Assembly: GCF_001586165.1 (NCBI RefSeq)
Contig: NZ_CP014608.1
Location: forward strand, 3,410,001 to 3,474,000
DNA length: 64,000 bases
From: Obesumbacterium proteus
Lineage (GTDB): Bacteria > Pseudomonadota > Gammaproteobacteria > Enterobacterales > Enterobacteriaceae
Direction of reading: 5' to 3'
Part shown: positions 26,176 to 34,122 of the stretch, one piece after another
How positions within the stretch are numbered: the first letter of the stretch is position 1
How the letters are laid out: every line of letters begins with the position of its first letter
Position numbers and translations under genes: made by a program
Notes under the pieces: model-generated
Told to the model about the DNA's origin: nothing
What the model saw: only the letters and a program-made list of their open reading frames with translations
The model's database searches: none

Positions 26176-27138
26176 ATGAGTCTTGAGAAAAAAAGCGATA
26201 CTGATGAGATTGATCTGCTTGACCTGCTAGTACAGTTATGGAAAGGAAAGAAAACAATCATTGTAAGTGTCTGTATCACAGCGATTTTAGCTATTGGTTA
26301 CATAGCTGTAGCAAAAGAAAAATGGACATCAACAGCGATTATTACACCGCCACAGCTAGGCCAGTTAGCCAATTATCCCACTGCAGTGGCCGTCATTGAC
26401 CCAAGTAATAGTAAAGATATTAGCAATGATGTTTTTGCTAACTTTGTGTCACGAGTTTCTGCAGAAGCCTTGAAGTTCTTACCAGAAAAGCCCTTAGACA
26501 TTAAGCCAACAAACTCAGGAAGCAAGGATTCATATACTGTGAGTTTTAGCGCTGAAACGGCGAAAGATGCACAGAAATCTTTGGCTACCGTTTTAAATAC
26601 CGTTAATAAACAAACCTCCAGTAGTTTTTATTCAAACGCAGAGAAAGTGTTAGAAGTCAGAATGCAGGCGATTAATACTGCATTAGATGCCCAAGTAAAA
26701 ACTGCTGAGGAGAAAAAAGCTCGCCGTTTAAATGCGTTATCAGAAGCATTAAAAGTTGCTGAGGCTACAAATACCAAGAGCGTTTCGGTCAAAGAGGTAA
26801 CGGGTCTTTCTGATGAAATGCTATTTATGTTGGGTGAACCTGCGCTTAAAACAATTATCGCCAATGAAACTTCTTGGCCGTTATATTTAAGCGACAGCTA
26901 TTACTCCAATCGAGAGACATTACAAGCGCTGCGCGAGATTAAACTTAGCGACAGTGGTAATGATAAGTTTGAAGCATTTTCATTCTCACAACAACCATCG
27001 CTGCCAATCATTAAAGATGCACCGAAAAAATCGTTAATATTAATCTTATCCGTATTATTGGGTGGTTTAATCGGTGCGGGGATTGTATTGTGCAAGGGGC
27101 TCATTCGTAATATAAAAGAGAAGAACCCAGCAGCATAA
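26176..27138 (+). CDS. Wzz-family polysaccharide chain-length determinant (orphan)
   Basis: A 320-residue inner-membrane co-polymerase: N-terminal cytoplasmic EIDLLDLLVQLWKGK, first transmembrane segment near residue 32, a long periplasmic helical region, then the Pro-rich motif and second transmembrane segment (PIIKDAPKKSLILILSVLLGG) near the C-terminus. It resembles WzzB of the O-antigen systems and also FepE. Wzz genes normally sit at O-antigen clusters; none is visible here. The base composition is A/T-rich compared with the neighbours, consistent with transfer. The start at 26176 (MSLEKK) is chosen over an ATG at 26164; ribosome sites are weak for both. Confidence 0.85.
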   Translation: MSLEKKSDTDEIDLLDLLVQLWKGKKTIIVSVCITAILAIGYIAVAKEKWTSTAIITPPQLGQLANYPTAVAVIDPSNSKDISNDVFANFVSRVSAEALKFLPEKPLDIKPTNSGSKDSYTVSFSAETAKDAQKSLATVLNTVNKQTSSSFYSNAEKVLEVRMQAINTALDAQVKTAEEKKARRLNALSEALKVAEATNTKSVSVKEVTGLSDEMLFMLGEPALKTIIANETSWPLYLSDSYYSNRETLQALREIKLSDSGNDKFEAFSFSQQPSLPIIKDAPKKSLILILSVLLGGLIGAGIVLCKGLIRNIKEKNPAA

Positions 27139-27225
27139 CCGCAAATTAGAATTAACTTACGAGGGCGGTACATCTGGAAAGCATGATGTATCGCCCTTGA
27201 TTGTTTCTAAAGGAAGAGGATCTTG

Positions 27226-27753
27226 ATGTTTAGCATTACACGCATAGAGAAAATGGATGACCCACATTATCAAACTGTGGATAGGCTCTATGAAGCTGCG
27301 TTCCCTTATCATGAAAAACGAGATGAAAGGGCAAAACAGGCCGCGCTTGATAATGAGAGTTATCATTTAAATGCTTGGTATTTCAATGAAATATTTGTTG
27401 GGTTTATTGGATATTGGCAGTTTAAAGATTATGCCTACATTGAACACCTAGCAATAGATCCAAGTTTGCGTTCTCAGGGATTCGGCAAAAAGGTTCTAGA
27501 ACGCTTTATGGCTCAACACCCACTGACTATTTTAGAAATAGACCCTTTGACAACCGAAATTGCCAATAGGCGTTTACGTTTCTACCAAGGACTTGGCTTT
27601 GTAGAAAATAGTTATTCTCATGCACATCCGAGCTATCATTCAGAGATTAACGATCATGAATTAGTGGTGCTGAGCAGCAAAAAAGTTATTTCTAATGATC
27701 AATATGTGACATTCCTCAATGACTTACAAAACGTAGTCATGCTCTTAAAGTGA
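27226..27753 (+). CDS. GNAT-family N-acetyltransferase
   Basis: A 175-residue protein with the GNAT core: YIEHLAIDPSLRSQGFGKKVLERF (beta4, acetyl-CoA loop RSQGFG) near residues 75-98 and RLRFYQGLGFVEN near residue 120. The substrate is unknown; single-domain GNATs of this size acetylate small molecules or protein N-termini. The ATG at 27226 follows AAAGGAAGAGGA, a very strong ribosome site. A/T-rich coding sequence next to the orphan wzz suggests the pair belongs to an accessory segment. Confidence 0.82.
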   Translation: MFSITRIEKMDDPHYQTVDRLYEAAFPYHEKRDERAKQAALDNESYHLNAWYFNEIFVGFIGYWQFKDYAYIEHLAIDPSLRSQGFGKKVLERFMAQHPLTILEIDPLTTEIANRRLRFYQGLGFVENSYSHAHPSYHSEINDHELVVLSSKKVISNDQYVTFLNDLQNVVMLLK

Positions 27754-27958
27754 GCTCATTATATTTGCTTCTATGCTAATGCCAGCCTCTCTAAAAATGT
27801 GTGCATAATCCTAAGGCAGCTCAATCGCCTTGGGAGCATTGTCACGGTAATCGTATCTCACTCATTGCTACCCTTATTCCATTACATGAAGTTTCCTACG
27901 CATCAGGATGACTGATAGCAAAGGATAATTAATTAAATCGGGAAAATAAGGAACAGGA

Positions 27959-29078
27959 ATGTATTCTTTAAAAAAGTGTGCGATTGCTTTATCCATTAAT
28001 ATGGCATTAGTTTCATCAGGGTTTACTTGCACCACATTTTTAGCAGGTAATGAGGCCACGGCAGATGGTTCCATTATTGTTGCACGCAGCGCAGATAGCG
28101 ATGCATTAAAGGCGCAGCACTTTGTTATTCATCCGGCGAAACAAAATCAAATAGGAACATACAGTACTAAAGCACATAACGGTGCAAATGATTTTACCTA
28201 TCGCTAATCAGGGGCGTTTACAAATCTATGACCCAAAAGATCCTAACGTTATGGGATCAAAGAACCTGATTGAATTTGCGGTAGAAAAGGGGCTTTATCA
28301 GCCTAAAACAGACGGTGAATTTAATTTTTCCAAAGCTTATACCCGAGATGATGAACGCGACCGTACATATAACGATCCGCGAGTCTGGATAATACAGAAA
28401 CAGCTAAACCCATCGGTTAAGCAGGCAATGGCTGAAGGGCGCCAGTCTCCCGTTTTCCTCACACCAGAAAAGAAAGTCACGCTTGATGAAGTTAAAGCCA
28501 TTCTGCGTAATCATTACCAAGGTACTAAACACGATCCGTATTCGAACGGGTTGAATGGTAAAGAAGAGTGGCGGCCAATCAGCGTTTTCAGAACGTATGA
28601 AGCGCATGTCATGCAGGTACGTCCTGAGTTACCGAAAGAAATCGGTGAAGTGACCTATGTGGGATTAGGAATGGCTGACTTAACGGCGTTTGTTCCTTAC
28701 TACAGTGGATTGACATCTTTCCCAGCCAATTACGCCACCGGCTCAGATCACGCTGACAGCCAGTCAATTTACTGGAAGTATCGCAAACTACAAACGCTAG
28801 TCATGACTGATTATCCAAAACTTGCGCCGGTTGTTCAGCGAGCATATCTAGACTGGGAAGCGAAAGTTGCGAATCAACAAAAAGAGACGGAAGCGCAATA
28901 TCTAAAACTGGCAAAAACCGACAAAGCCGCCGCTGATAAAATGTTGAATGATTTTAATCTTCGCGTCATAGCAGACGCAGAGAAGCTTACCGAAGATCTC
29001 ACCAACGAAGTTTTCACCATCCGCACTAAAGACATTCAGTCTGACATTTTCTTCGCCAACAAAGCGAAGAAGGATTGA
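27959..29078 (+). pseudogene. C69-family dipeptidase (Ntn-hydrolase) broken by an internal deletion
   Basis: The first 82 codons encode a signal peptide followed by CTTFLAGNEATADGS, whose cysteine is the usual N-terminal nucleophile of C69/PepD-type peptidases, and stop at 28205-28207. The family sequence resumes in another frame from about 28204 as NQGRLQIYDPKDPNVMGS and runs to 29078 (HYQGTKHDPY, PISVFRTYEAHVMQVRP). Compared with family members as I recall them, roughly 130 central residues are missing at the junction, and the two sides are out of frame. Both outer parts are well preserved, so the lesion is recent. It ends about 115 bases from dif. The downstream part has a GTG/ATG it could use but would lack the nucleophile. 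Confidence 0.82.
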
Positions 29079-29098
29079 GGTAAAGAATAACTGAATGA

Positions 29099-29128
29099 AA
29101 CAGCCCAGTGACCGGAATCTGGGCTGTT
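29099..29128 (+). terminator. Hairpin after the C69 peptidase pseudogene
   Basis: Perfect arms AACAGCCCAG (29099-29108) and CTGGGCTGTT (29119-29128) with a 10-base loop, starting 20 bases after the stop. The T-run is short. Confidence 0.6.
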
Positions 29129-29194
29129 CGTGACCAATTCGGTCTGAATAAGATTATCGTGGCTTAGATGGTTAATTTGCTCTAAATACGCATT

Positions 29195-29222
29195 GGTTCG
29201 CATAATGTATATTATGTTAAAT
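29195..29222. other. dif: dif, chromosome dimer resolution site
   Basis: A 28-base site with the XerC arm GGTTCGCATAA, central region TGTATA and XerD arm TTATGTTAAAT. It equals the E. coli dif as I recall it except for one base (T for G at position 4). XerC and XerD recombine here, activated by FtsK at the septum, to resolve chromosome dimers. It lies in a 440-base non-coding spacer, between a terminator on each side. Confidence 0.95.
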
Positions 29223-29431
29223 TACATTTGAATATGCCAACAGCCTTACGACGCTCACCTTAACCATAGTTCTCTAAATCTCTAATATCAGCATCTACCT
29301 ACACTCTGACTTCCCAAATGTTTCCCCTACTCTAACGGGCTAAACTAACTGGTTGCGCTACGTGAAATCTGAACGTTTAGCAGTAGGATTACCGGCCAGA
29401 TTTCGTCAGTCGAAACCTGTATAAAGCAGAT

Positions 29432-29464
29432 AAAAAAGCCCAGCGTCACTTGCTAGGCTTTTTC
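29432..29464 (-). terminator. Terminator of the CatB-like acetyltransferase gene
   Basis: AAAAAGCC-C-AGC pairs with GCT-A-GGCTTTTT around a 7-base loop; on the minus strand a run of six T residues ends it. It lies 58 bases beyond the acetyltransferase stop and may also stop rightward transcripts. Confidence 0.8.
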
Positions 29465-29521
29465 ATTTTGCGTTTTACGGCTTATCTCGTTTCAACGAAA
29501 CCGTTACGACATGTCAGATAA

Positions 29522-30139
29522 CTAAACCAATGCACATTCCAATGTGTCGAGATCGTTTGAACTGAGCAATAGCTTAATCTTCTCAATCTCTGCTTCAGGT
29601 CTGCTATAAATATTCAACGCTAAAACCCGAGCAATATCCGCGTCAGAGAACCGATACCTAATCAGTTTTGCTGGATTTCCACCAACAATGGCATACGGCG
29701 GAACATCTTTTGTCACCACGCTGCCCGCAGCAATAATGGCACCCTCGCCCACGGTAACTCCAGGCATCAACATACTGCGCATTCCTAACCAACATGCATC
29801 GCCAAGAACTGTGTCGCCTTTATGTTGATAGGTGTCGTATATGGTTTCCATAAAGGGATAGAGATTTATAAAGTCAGTCCGGTGATTGTGATTTCCACCC
29901 ATTAAAATCACGCATTCTGCGGCTATACAGACATAATCGCCAATGAGCAATTTATCGATATATCCTAAAGGCGCCCAATTTTGACTAACAGCATCACCGT
30001 GCAAATAGCGAACAACTGAGCGTTCAAATCCGTCGTCCCAGTAATCGCTGTAATAACTGTGGGTGCCTTTTACGATAATATTAGGGTTAGTTACCGAGAG
30101 GTGCAAAAGCTCGGTCTTTGACCAATGTTTTTCTTTCAT
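29522..30139 (-). CDS. CatB-type xenobiotic O-acetyltransferase (hexapeptide repeat)
   Basis: A 205-residue left-handed beta-helix acetyltransferase of the Vat/CatB type. The N-terminal region has HSYYSDYW, then hexapeptide repeats from about residue 65 (IGDYVCIAAECVILMGG, with the catalytic histidine in GGNHNHRTD) through GDACWLGMRSMLMPGVTVGEGAIIAAGSVVTKDVPPYAIVGGNPA. Members acetylate chloramphenicol, streptogramins or sugars; the substrate here cannot be assigned and resistance should not be assumed. It stands alone between dif and the broken amn gene. Confidence 0.85.
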   Translation of the reverse strand: MKEKHWSKTELLHLSVTNPNIIVKGTHSYYSDYWDDGFERSVVRYLHGDAVSQNWAPLGYIDKLLIGDYVCIAAECVILMGGNHNHRTDFINLYPFMETIYDTYQHKGDTVLGDACWLGMRSMLMPGVTVGEGAIIAAGSVVTKDVPPYAIVGGNPAKLIRYRFSDADIARVLALNIYSRPEAEIEKIKLLLSSNDLDTLECALV

Positions 30140-30385
30140 GACTCATCCTTTTCTTTATAAGAGCCACGGAACGATTTGATTTCGTGGCAGTAATTACTCG
30201 CTCAGATAATTACTGTCGTTAGAGATTCGAGGATGTTTCAGCAGAGGTAAATGTGGAAGTTTCATACCTGATTTCCTTACGGCAAATTCGGCAAAATGGT
30301 AGCTAACATATCGCATTGTGTAAATATTGAATCTAAACATGGGCTCACTGTAAGATAAATTTTCGTCAATGGGCCACAAATGAAT

Positions 30386-30412
30386 ATAAAAAAGCCCACA
30401 GACGTGGGCTTT
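30386..30412 (-). terminator. amn terminator
   Basis: Arms GCCCAC (30394-30399) and GTGGGC (30404-30409) around AGAC, with AAA/TTT extensions and six T residues on the minus strand. It lies 16 bases beyond the original amn stop codon. Confidence 0.8.
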
Positions 30413-30427
30413 CAGAATCAAAAAATC

Positions 30428-31436
30428 TTAACGGAACGGTGGCTCGTTAAAGGTACGCAGTTTACGTGAATGAAGCTTATCGCCTTCGGCTCTCAGCAAA
30501 TCAATTGCACGGATACCAATTTGTAAATGCTCGGATATTGCGCCTTCGTAGAAATGGTTAGCTTGGCCTGGTAGCTTAATTTCACCATGTAGAGGCTTGT
30601 CCGACTAGCGTGATCCCCTGACCTGTTGATGAAATCAGGTGGTAGGCTGGCATCTGGTGTTTCTTCCACGCCAAATCGGAGGTGGTTTTCTCAGGATCTG
30701 CTGTTTCAGCGGTGATATAGCTGCCACCGGCGCAGGACAACGCTTCGTAAGGGCTATTCGGATCAAGAATTTGCTCGCATGCCCAGCTGACAAATTCATC
30801 GACATAGCGGCTGTAGTTGGTAAATAGAATATAGGGCTGAATGTGTTCGGCGGGGGTACCGGTATAGTGTTTGAGGCGTGCCAAAGAGAAATCGGTGCGC
30901 AGCGCGTCAAAGTGCGACAGTGGGAAGAAATCAGTCCCTGTTTCTAAACCATCGGTGATCCCATCGCCAATTTTGGCCAGATCCGTGGTCGGAAAATGCT
31001 GAGCTAGCCCGGCGGTCATAGTTCTATCTAAAACAAGATCAGAACCATCAATAACAAACGGATACGGCATTTCTTGTTGTGACGGTGTCACTTCAAAGCT
31101 GGCGCCATATTCGGTTTCTAGTAACGCTAACTGCTCAGCGAGATATTCTCGAAATAGCGCTGGGCGTGCAACCGTGGTGCTGTATTGGCCGGTTCGAGAA
31201 AAACGTCCGTAGGCTCGCGTTCTTAAGTGATCGCGAAATTTCCCATCCCAGCTGACGCTCAGCTGCGGGTAAGAAAACAGCCCTTTTGCCCTTTCACCCA
31301 CGCCCGGCAGTTTTCCCTCATTGATATAATCGCTGATGGCGGTACGCAGTGCGGACAGCGCTGACTCATACAGTAATTCAAGTCGATCAAGTGCTTCGGA
31401 TGCCGTGAGATGCATAGTCTCTTGTGATTTATTCAA
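30428..31436 (-). pseudogene. amn: AMP nucleosidase gene broken by an internal deletion
   Basis: The first 278 codons match E. coli Amn (for example EMPYPFVIDGSDL, FPLSHFDALRTDFSLARLKHYTGTP in parts, DLAWKKHQMPAYHLI) up to GQGITLV, then six foreign residues and a stop at 30604-30606. The original C-terminus follows in another frame: DKPLHGEIKLPGQ and on to KLRTFNEPPFR with its native stop at 30428-30430. About 150 residues of the phosphorylase-fold catalytic domain are gone between them, so AMP hydrolysis to adenine and ribose-5-phosphate is lost. The first codon is a TTG (31436) or the ATG at 31415. The native terminator is still in place, so the event looks recent. Confidence 0.88.
31079..31091. 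other. matS site 4, inside the amn pseudogene
   Basis: GTGACGGTGTCAC matches the matS consensus exactly and is identical to site 1. It lies in the N-terminal coding part of amn, 1.9 kb from dif. Confidence 0.85.
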
Positions 31437-31511
31437 AATATCCCCTTAATGACTCGAAAAGCGCAGGTTTAACAGTATGGTCTACTCGTAAATTTTTGCT
31501 TATCGCTGATA

Positions 31512-32003
31512 TTATTCAGCGGGTTCATTATGCAGCAACCAGCGCCGCATGAGATCGGCTAATTGCTGTCTTTCGGCAGTAGTCAGTGGTTCAAGGATCT
31601 CTTTTTCATTCTGAACGTGGTGTTCTAGCGCCCGATCGATCACCTTCAGGCCCTCTTCTGTCAGCCCAATTTTGCAGCTACGTTTATCATGCGCATTCGG
31701 CTGTTTGAACACCAATCCCCGCGATTCCAACCGTTCAAGGCGCACCGACATGGCGCCGGAAGACAGCATAACGGTTTGATACAGCTCGGTTGGGGTTATC
31801 AATTCCCCGCTTCTACGCAGCGTAGCCAAAATATCAAACTCGATGGTGTCTAAACCATGTTGTTCATAAACGCCAGTGACTTTGCCTGATAACAACTGCC
31901 CCATACGCGCCATTCGGCCAATAATTCCCATCGGAGAACAGTCGAGATCTGGCCGCTCGCGTTGCCACTGCTCGATAATTTTATCTACGTGATCCTGTAT
32001 CAT
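31512..32003 (-). CDS. MarR-family transcriptional regulator
   Basis: A 163-residue winged-helix regulator of the MarR type: dimerisation helices at both ends, recognition helix in LYQTVMLSSGAMSVRLERLESRGLV near residues 80-104, and the wing with D-K-R-S near 113. It is divergent from an EamA transporter gene; the 96-base spacer holds two nearly identical 18-base palindromes which are its likely operators. The expected logic is repression of both genes, relieved by a small ligand that the transporter exports. Confidence 0.85.
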   Translation of the reverse strand: MIQDHVDKIIEQWQRERPDLDCSPMGIIGRMARMGQLLSGKVTGVYEQHGLDTIEFDILATLRRSGELITPTELYQTVMLSSGAMSVRLERLESRGLVFKQPNAHDKRSCKIGLTEEGLKVIDRALEHHVQNEKEILEPLTTAERQQLADLMRRWLLHNEPAE

Positions 32004-32016
32004 CGCCCCTCCAATA

Positions 32017-32034
32017 TATCTTTTTAAAAAGATA
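32017..32034. promoter_or_regulatory. MarR operator 1
   Basis: TATCTTTTTAAAAAGATA is a perfect 18-base palindrome ending 13 bases before the marR-type start codon on the minus strand. Confidence 0.7.
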
Positions 32035-32078
32035 CTTGTTTTATTTCTAGTTCGCTACTAACTTATCTTTCACGAAAG

Positions 32079-32096
32079 TAACTTTTTAAAAAGATA
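32079..32096. promoter_or_regulatory. MarR operator 2, against the transporter start codon
   Basis: TAACTTTTTAAAAAGATA differs from operator 1 at one base only. Centres are 62 bases apart, close to six helical turns. It ends 3 bases before the transporter ATG and occupies the place of the ribosome site. Confidence 0.7.
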
Positions 32097-32099
32097 AAT

Positions 32100-32939
32100 A
32101 TGAACATACTCATCGCTTTTATGGTTCCGCTGCTCTGGGGAAGTACCTACGCCGTTGTCGGCTACTTCCTGCAAGACATCTCGCCGGTCTGGATTGCGGT
32201 TTTCCGCGCCCTACCTGCCGGTATTTTACTGTTGCTCATTCACCCAGCAAAGTCACCGTTAAAATGGAGCCGAATGTTTGCAATAAGCATTTGTAACATA
32301 TCTCTTTTCTTTGTGCTTTTGTTTATTGCCGCCCATCGTTTGCCTGGTTCTGTTGCAGGTACATTGGGGGCAACGCTGCCGCTGATGGTTCTGTTATTGC
32401 AGTGGATTCAGGAAGGAAAAAAACCGGCATTGTCCAAGCTTGGATTGGCGGTATTAGGGCTGATTGGCGTAATGCTGCTGCTGAATCCGTCTGCCAATTT
32501 AGACATTATCGGCGTGGCTGCTGCGTTGTTAGGCACGTTATTAATGGCGCAAACGTCTTTATGGATATCGCGCTGGCCCACCAACGATCAGTTGGGTCTT
32601 GCGGCTTGGCAGCTATTTCTTGGCGGGATTATTTTGCTGCCCTTTGCATTCATGTTTGCGGGAATGCCCGCGTTGCCTACGCCAAAAACCTGGGTTGGCC
32701 TAACGTGGTTGGTGGTGTGTAATACAGCATTTGCCTACTGGTGCTGGACGCGTTCGGTAACCCTTCTTGGTCCGCATACCATGTCGATGATATCGCTGTT
32801 TAATCCTGTTACCGCCGTTTTACTTGGCTTTGTCTTTCTAAGTGAACGTCTTTCGGTTGTTCAATGGAGCGGTATTATCTTGATCTTTTTATCGATATTA
32901 CTGATGAAAACGATAAAGGCCAAACCCGCGATTGCCTAA
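32100..32939 (+). CDS. EamA/DMT-superfamily exporter
   Basis: A 279-residue inner-membrane protein with ten hydrophobic segments arranged as two EamA repeats; WGSTYAVVGYFL at the N-terminus and the second-repeat stretch FAYWCWTRSVTLLGPHTMSMISLFNPVTAVLLG near 205-237 are typical. Family members export amino acids, purines or drugs; the substrate is unknown. No Shine-Dalgarno sequence precedes the ATG at 32100 because the space is taken by the second operator, so initiation may be leaderless or use the ATG at 32121. Divergent from the marR-type gene. Confidence 0.82.
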   Translation: MNILIAFMVPLLWGSTYAVVGYFLQDISPVWIAVFRALPAGILLLLIHPAKSPLKWSRMFAISICNISLFFVLLFIAAHRLPGSVAGTLGATLPLMVLLLQWIQEGKKPALSKLGLAVLGLIGVMLLLNPSANLDIIGVAAALLGTLLMAQTSLWISRWPTNDQLGLAAWQLFLGGIILLPFAFMFAGMPALPTPKTWVGLTWLVVCNTAFAYWCWTRSVTLLGPHTMSMISLFNPVTAVLLGFVFLSERLSVVQWSGIILIFLSILLMKTIKAKPAIA

Positions 32940-33071
32940 CGTTGGGCACAGGCAGAGCCATTGATACCTTGCCATCATCGTCATGGCTCTATATTTATCG
33001 CCTGTAACACAAATGCCATATGAAAGTGCTATACCTTAAGAGTAGTCATTTATTCCTCTCTGAGGTGTCTT

Positions 33072-33344
33072 ATGAATACTTTCGGCCTGACGCGCACGTT
33101 TGCAGGAATTTTAATTGTCGACTGCTGCCACTGTGCGCAATACGATCATATTGAAGAGAGCTTCCAGCTTGCGGTGCAGAAATACAGTTTTCTGGTACGG
33201 CCGGGAGAGCATATTGACGGCAAAGAGTGGGTGCGCAGAATTGAGCAGAGAAACCCACCGCAAAATGTTGATCACATGCTGAATGCGATTCTGGCCGTCA
33301 TGCACTCTAACCCTGAGGTTAAACACGAGTGCGTCTACTACTGA
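33072..33344 (+). CDS. Small uncharacterised protein
   Basis: I do not recognise this 90-residue protein. It has an ATG with GAGGTG about 7 bases upstream and a convincing terminator 17 bases after the stop, so it is probably a real monocistronic gene. The N-terminal part includes a mildly hydrophobic stretch (TFAGILIVDCCHC) with two adjacent cysteines that could bind metal or form a disulfide; the rest is soluble and mixed in charge (WVRRIEQRNPPQNVDHMLNA). It lies between the EamA exporter and tehB. Confidence 0.6.
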   Translation: MNTFGLTRTFAGILIVDCCHCAQYDHIEESFQLAVQKYSFLVRPGEHIDGKEWVRRIEQRNPPQNVDHMLNAILAVMHSNPEVKHECVYY

Positions 33345-33361
33345 CCAATCCAACCTGTCGA

Positions 33362-33390
33362 GGAGCTTTATCACTAAAGCTCCTTTTGCT
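33362..33390 (+). terminator. Terminator of the 33072 gene
   Basis: Perfect 9-base arms GGAGCTTTA and TAAAGCTCC around TCAC, followed by TTTTGCTT. Confidence 0.82.
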
Positions 33391-33406
33391 TATCTAGCTG
33401 GCTTTC

Positions 33407-34021
33407 TTAGCGGATTTTTTTCGCTAGCATCGTTGCGAAGCGCATTTTAATCCGATTGCCGTTTTCATCGACACGATGCAGTTCGCCTACGTCTTCGTTG
33501 TATTTCGCAAACTCCCAACCGCTGTAATAGTTGCGCAGTTCATCGGGTTTAAAGGTGAATGAAAACGGGACGTTGCAAGGATAATCAGGGCTATCCACTG
33601 CCGCCACAATCAGGTTGTACCCACCGATGCGCGTGCTGTCTTGCATGTTGCGAATAATGGCAGGAATTTCTGGTCGCCCAAGGAACATAAATACCACCGT
33701 TGAGAGAATGAAATCATACTCTCCACTAAAGCGATGGGTGTTTAGGTCAACCTGCGTTGCCGTAATATTTTTTAGGCCCTCAGCCTGAATAATGTCATTC
33801 AGGCTGTTGATGCTCATCGCATTTTTGTCCCACGCGGTGACGTTAAACCCTTTCAAGTTCAGATACAGCGAGTTACGGCCACGTCCGCAGCCCAGATCTA
33901 GTGCGTCGCCAACGGGGACGATCTTAGCCGCATTCAGCACTTCAGAGTGTGTAGACGTTAATTCATATTTCTTCGTGAAGTAATCGCCGTCGCGTGTCAT
34001 GTGAGTTGTTTCAGAATTCAT
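33407..34021 (-). CDS. tehB: Tellurite resistance SAM-dependent methyltransferase TehB
   Basis: Class I methyltransferase of about 204 residues. The SAM-binding motif I is ALDLGCGRGRNSLYLN near residue 40, followed by the acidic motif in TAWDKNAMS and the TehB-specific stretch DFILSTVVFMFL; the C-terminal YNEDVGELHRVDENGNRIK is nearly identical to E. coli TehB. It detoxifies tellurite and selenium oxyanions by methylation. The tehA transporter is not adjacent. Alternative starts are 34033, 34021 and 34000; the last gives the E. coli-like N-terminus. A 25-base palindrome lies just upstream. Confidence 0.88.
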   Translation of the reverse strand: MNSETTHMTRDGDYFTKKYELTSTHSEVLNAAKIVPVGDALDLGCGRGRNSLYLNLKGFNVTAWDKNAMSINSLNDIIQAEGLKNITATQVDLNTHRFSGEYDFILSTVVFMFLGRPEIPAIIRNMQDSTRIGGYNLIVAAVDSPDYPCNVPFSFTFKPDELRNYYSGWEFAKYNEDVGELHRVDENGNRIKMRFATMLAKKIR

Positions 34022-34036
34022 TAGCGTGCCCATATC

Positions 34037-34061
34037 AATTACCAGAATTAATCTGGTAATT
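34037..34061. promoter_or_regulatory. 25-bp palindrome before tehB, likely operator
   Basis: Perfect 10-base arms AATTACCAGA (34037-34046) and TCTGGTAATT (34052-34061) around ATTAA. It ends 3 bases from the most upstream tehB ATG, so a bound protein would block transcription or translation. The regulator is unknown. Confidence 0.6.
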
Positions 34062-34122
34062 ATCCCTTATTCCACCCACAAATGCTTCCCTGCATGTCAG
34101 TGGTTTTTATCACCGGCGGTAA

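Noticed and set aside
28182..29078. A separate gene downstream of the short exported protein
   Set aside because: The frame begins mid-domain at the deletion junction; it is the back part of the same C69 peptidase gene.
29522..30139. Calling the CatB-like gene a chloramphenicol resistance gene
   Set aside because: Only the family fold and catalytic histidine are visible; many chromosomal relatives act on other substrates.
30194..30421. A 75-codon minus-strand frame after amn
   Set aside because: It starts inside the amn terminator hairpin (the first residues are the stem), has no ribosome site and no recognisable family.
30582..31436. A complete 284-residue AMP nucleosidase gene
   Set aside because: The last six codons are out of register and the true C-terminus follows in another frame, so this is the front half of a deletion pseudogene.
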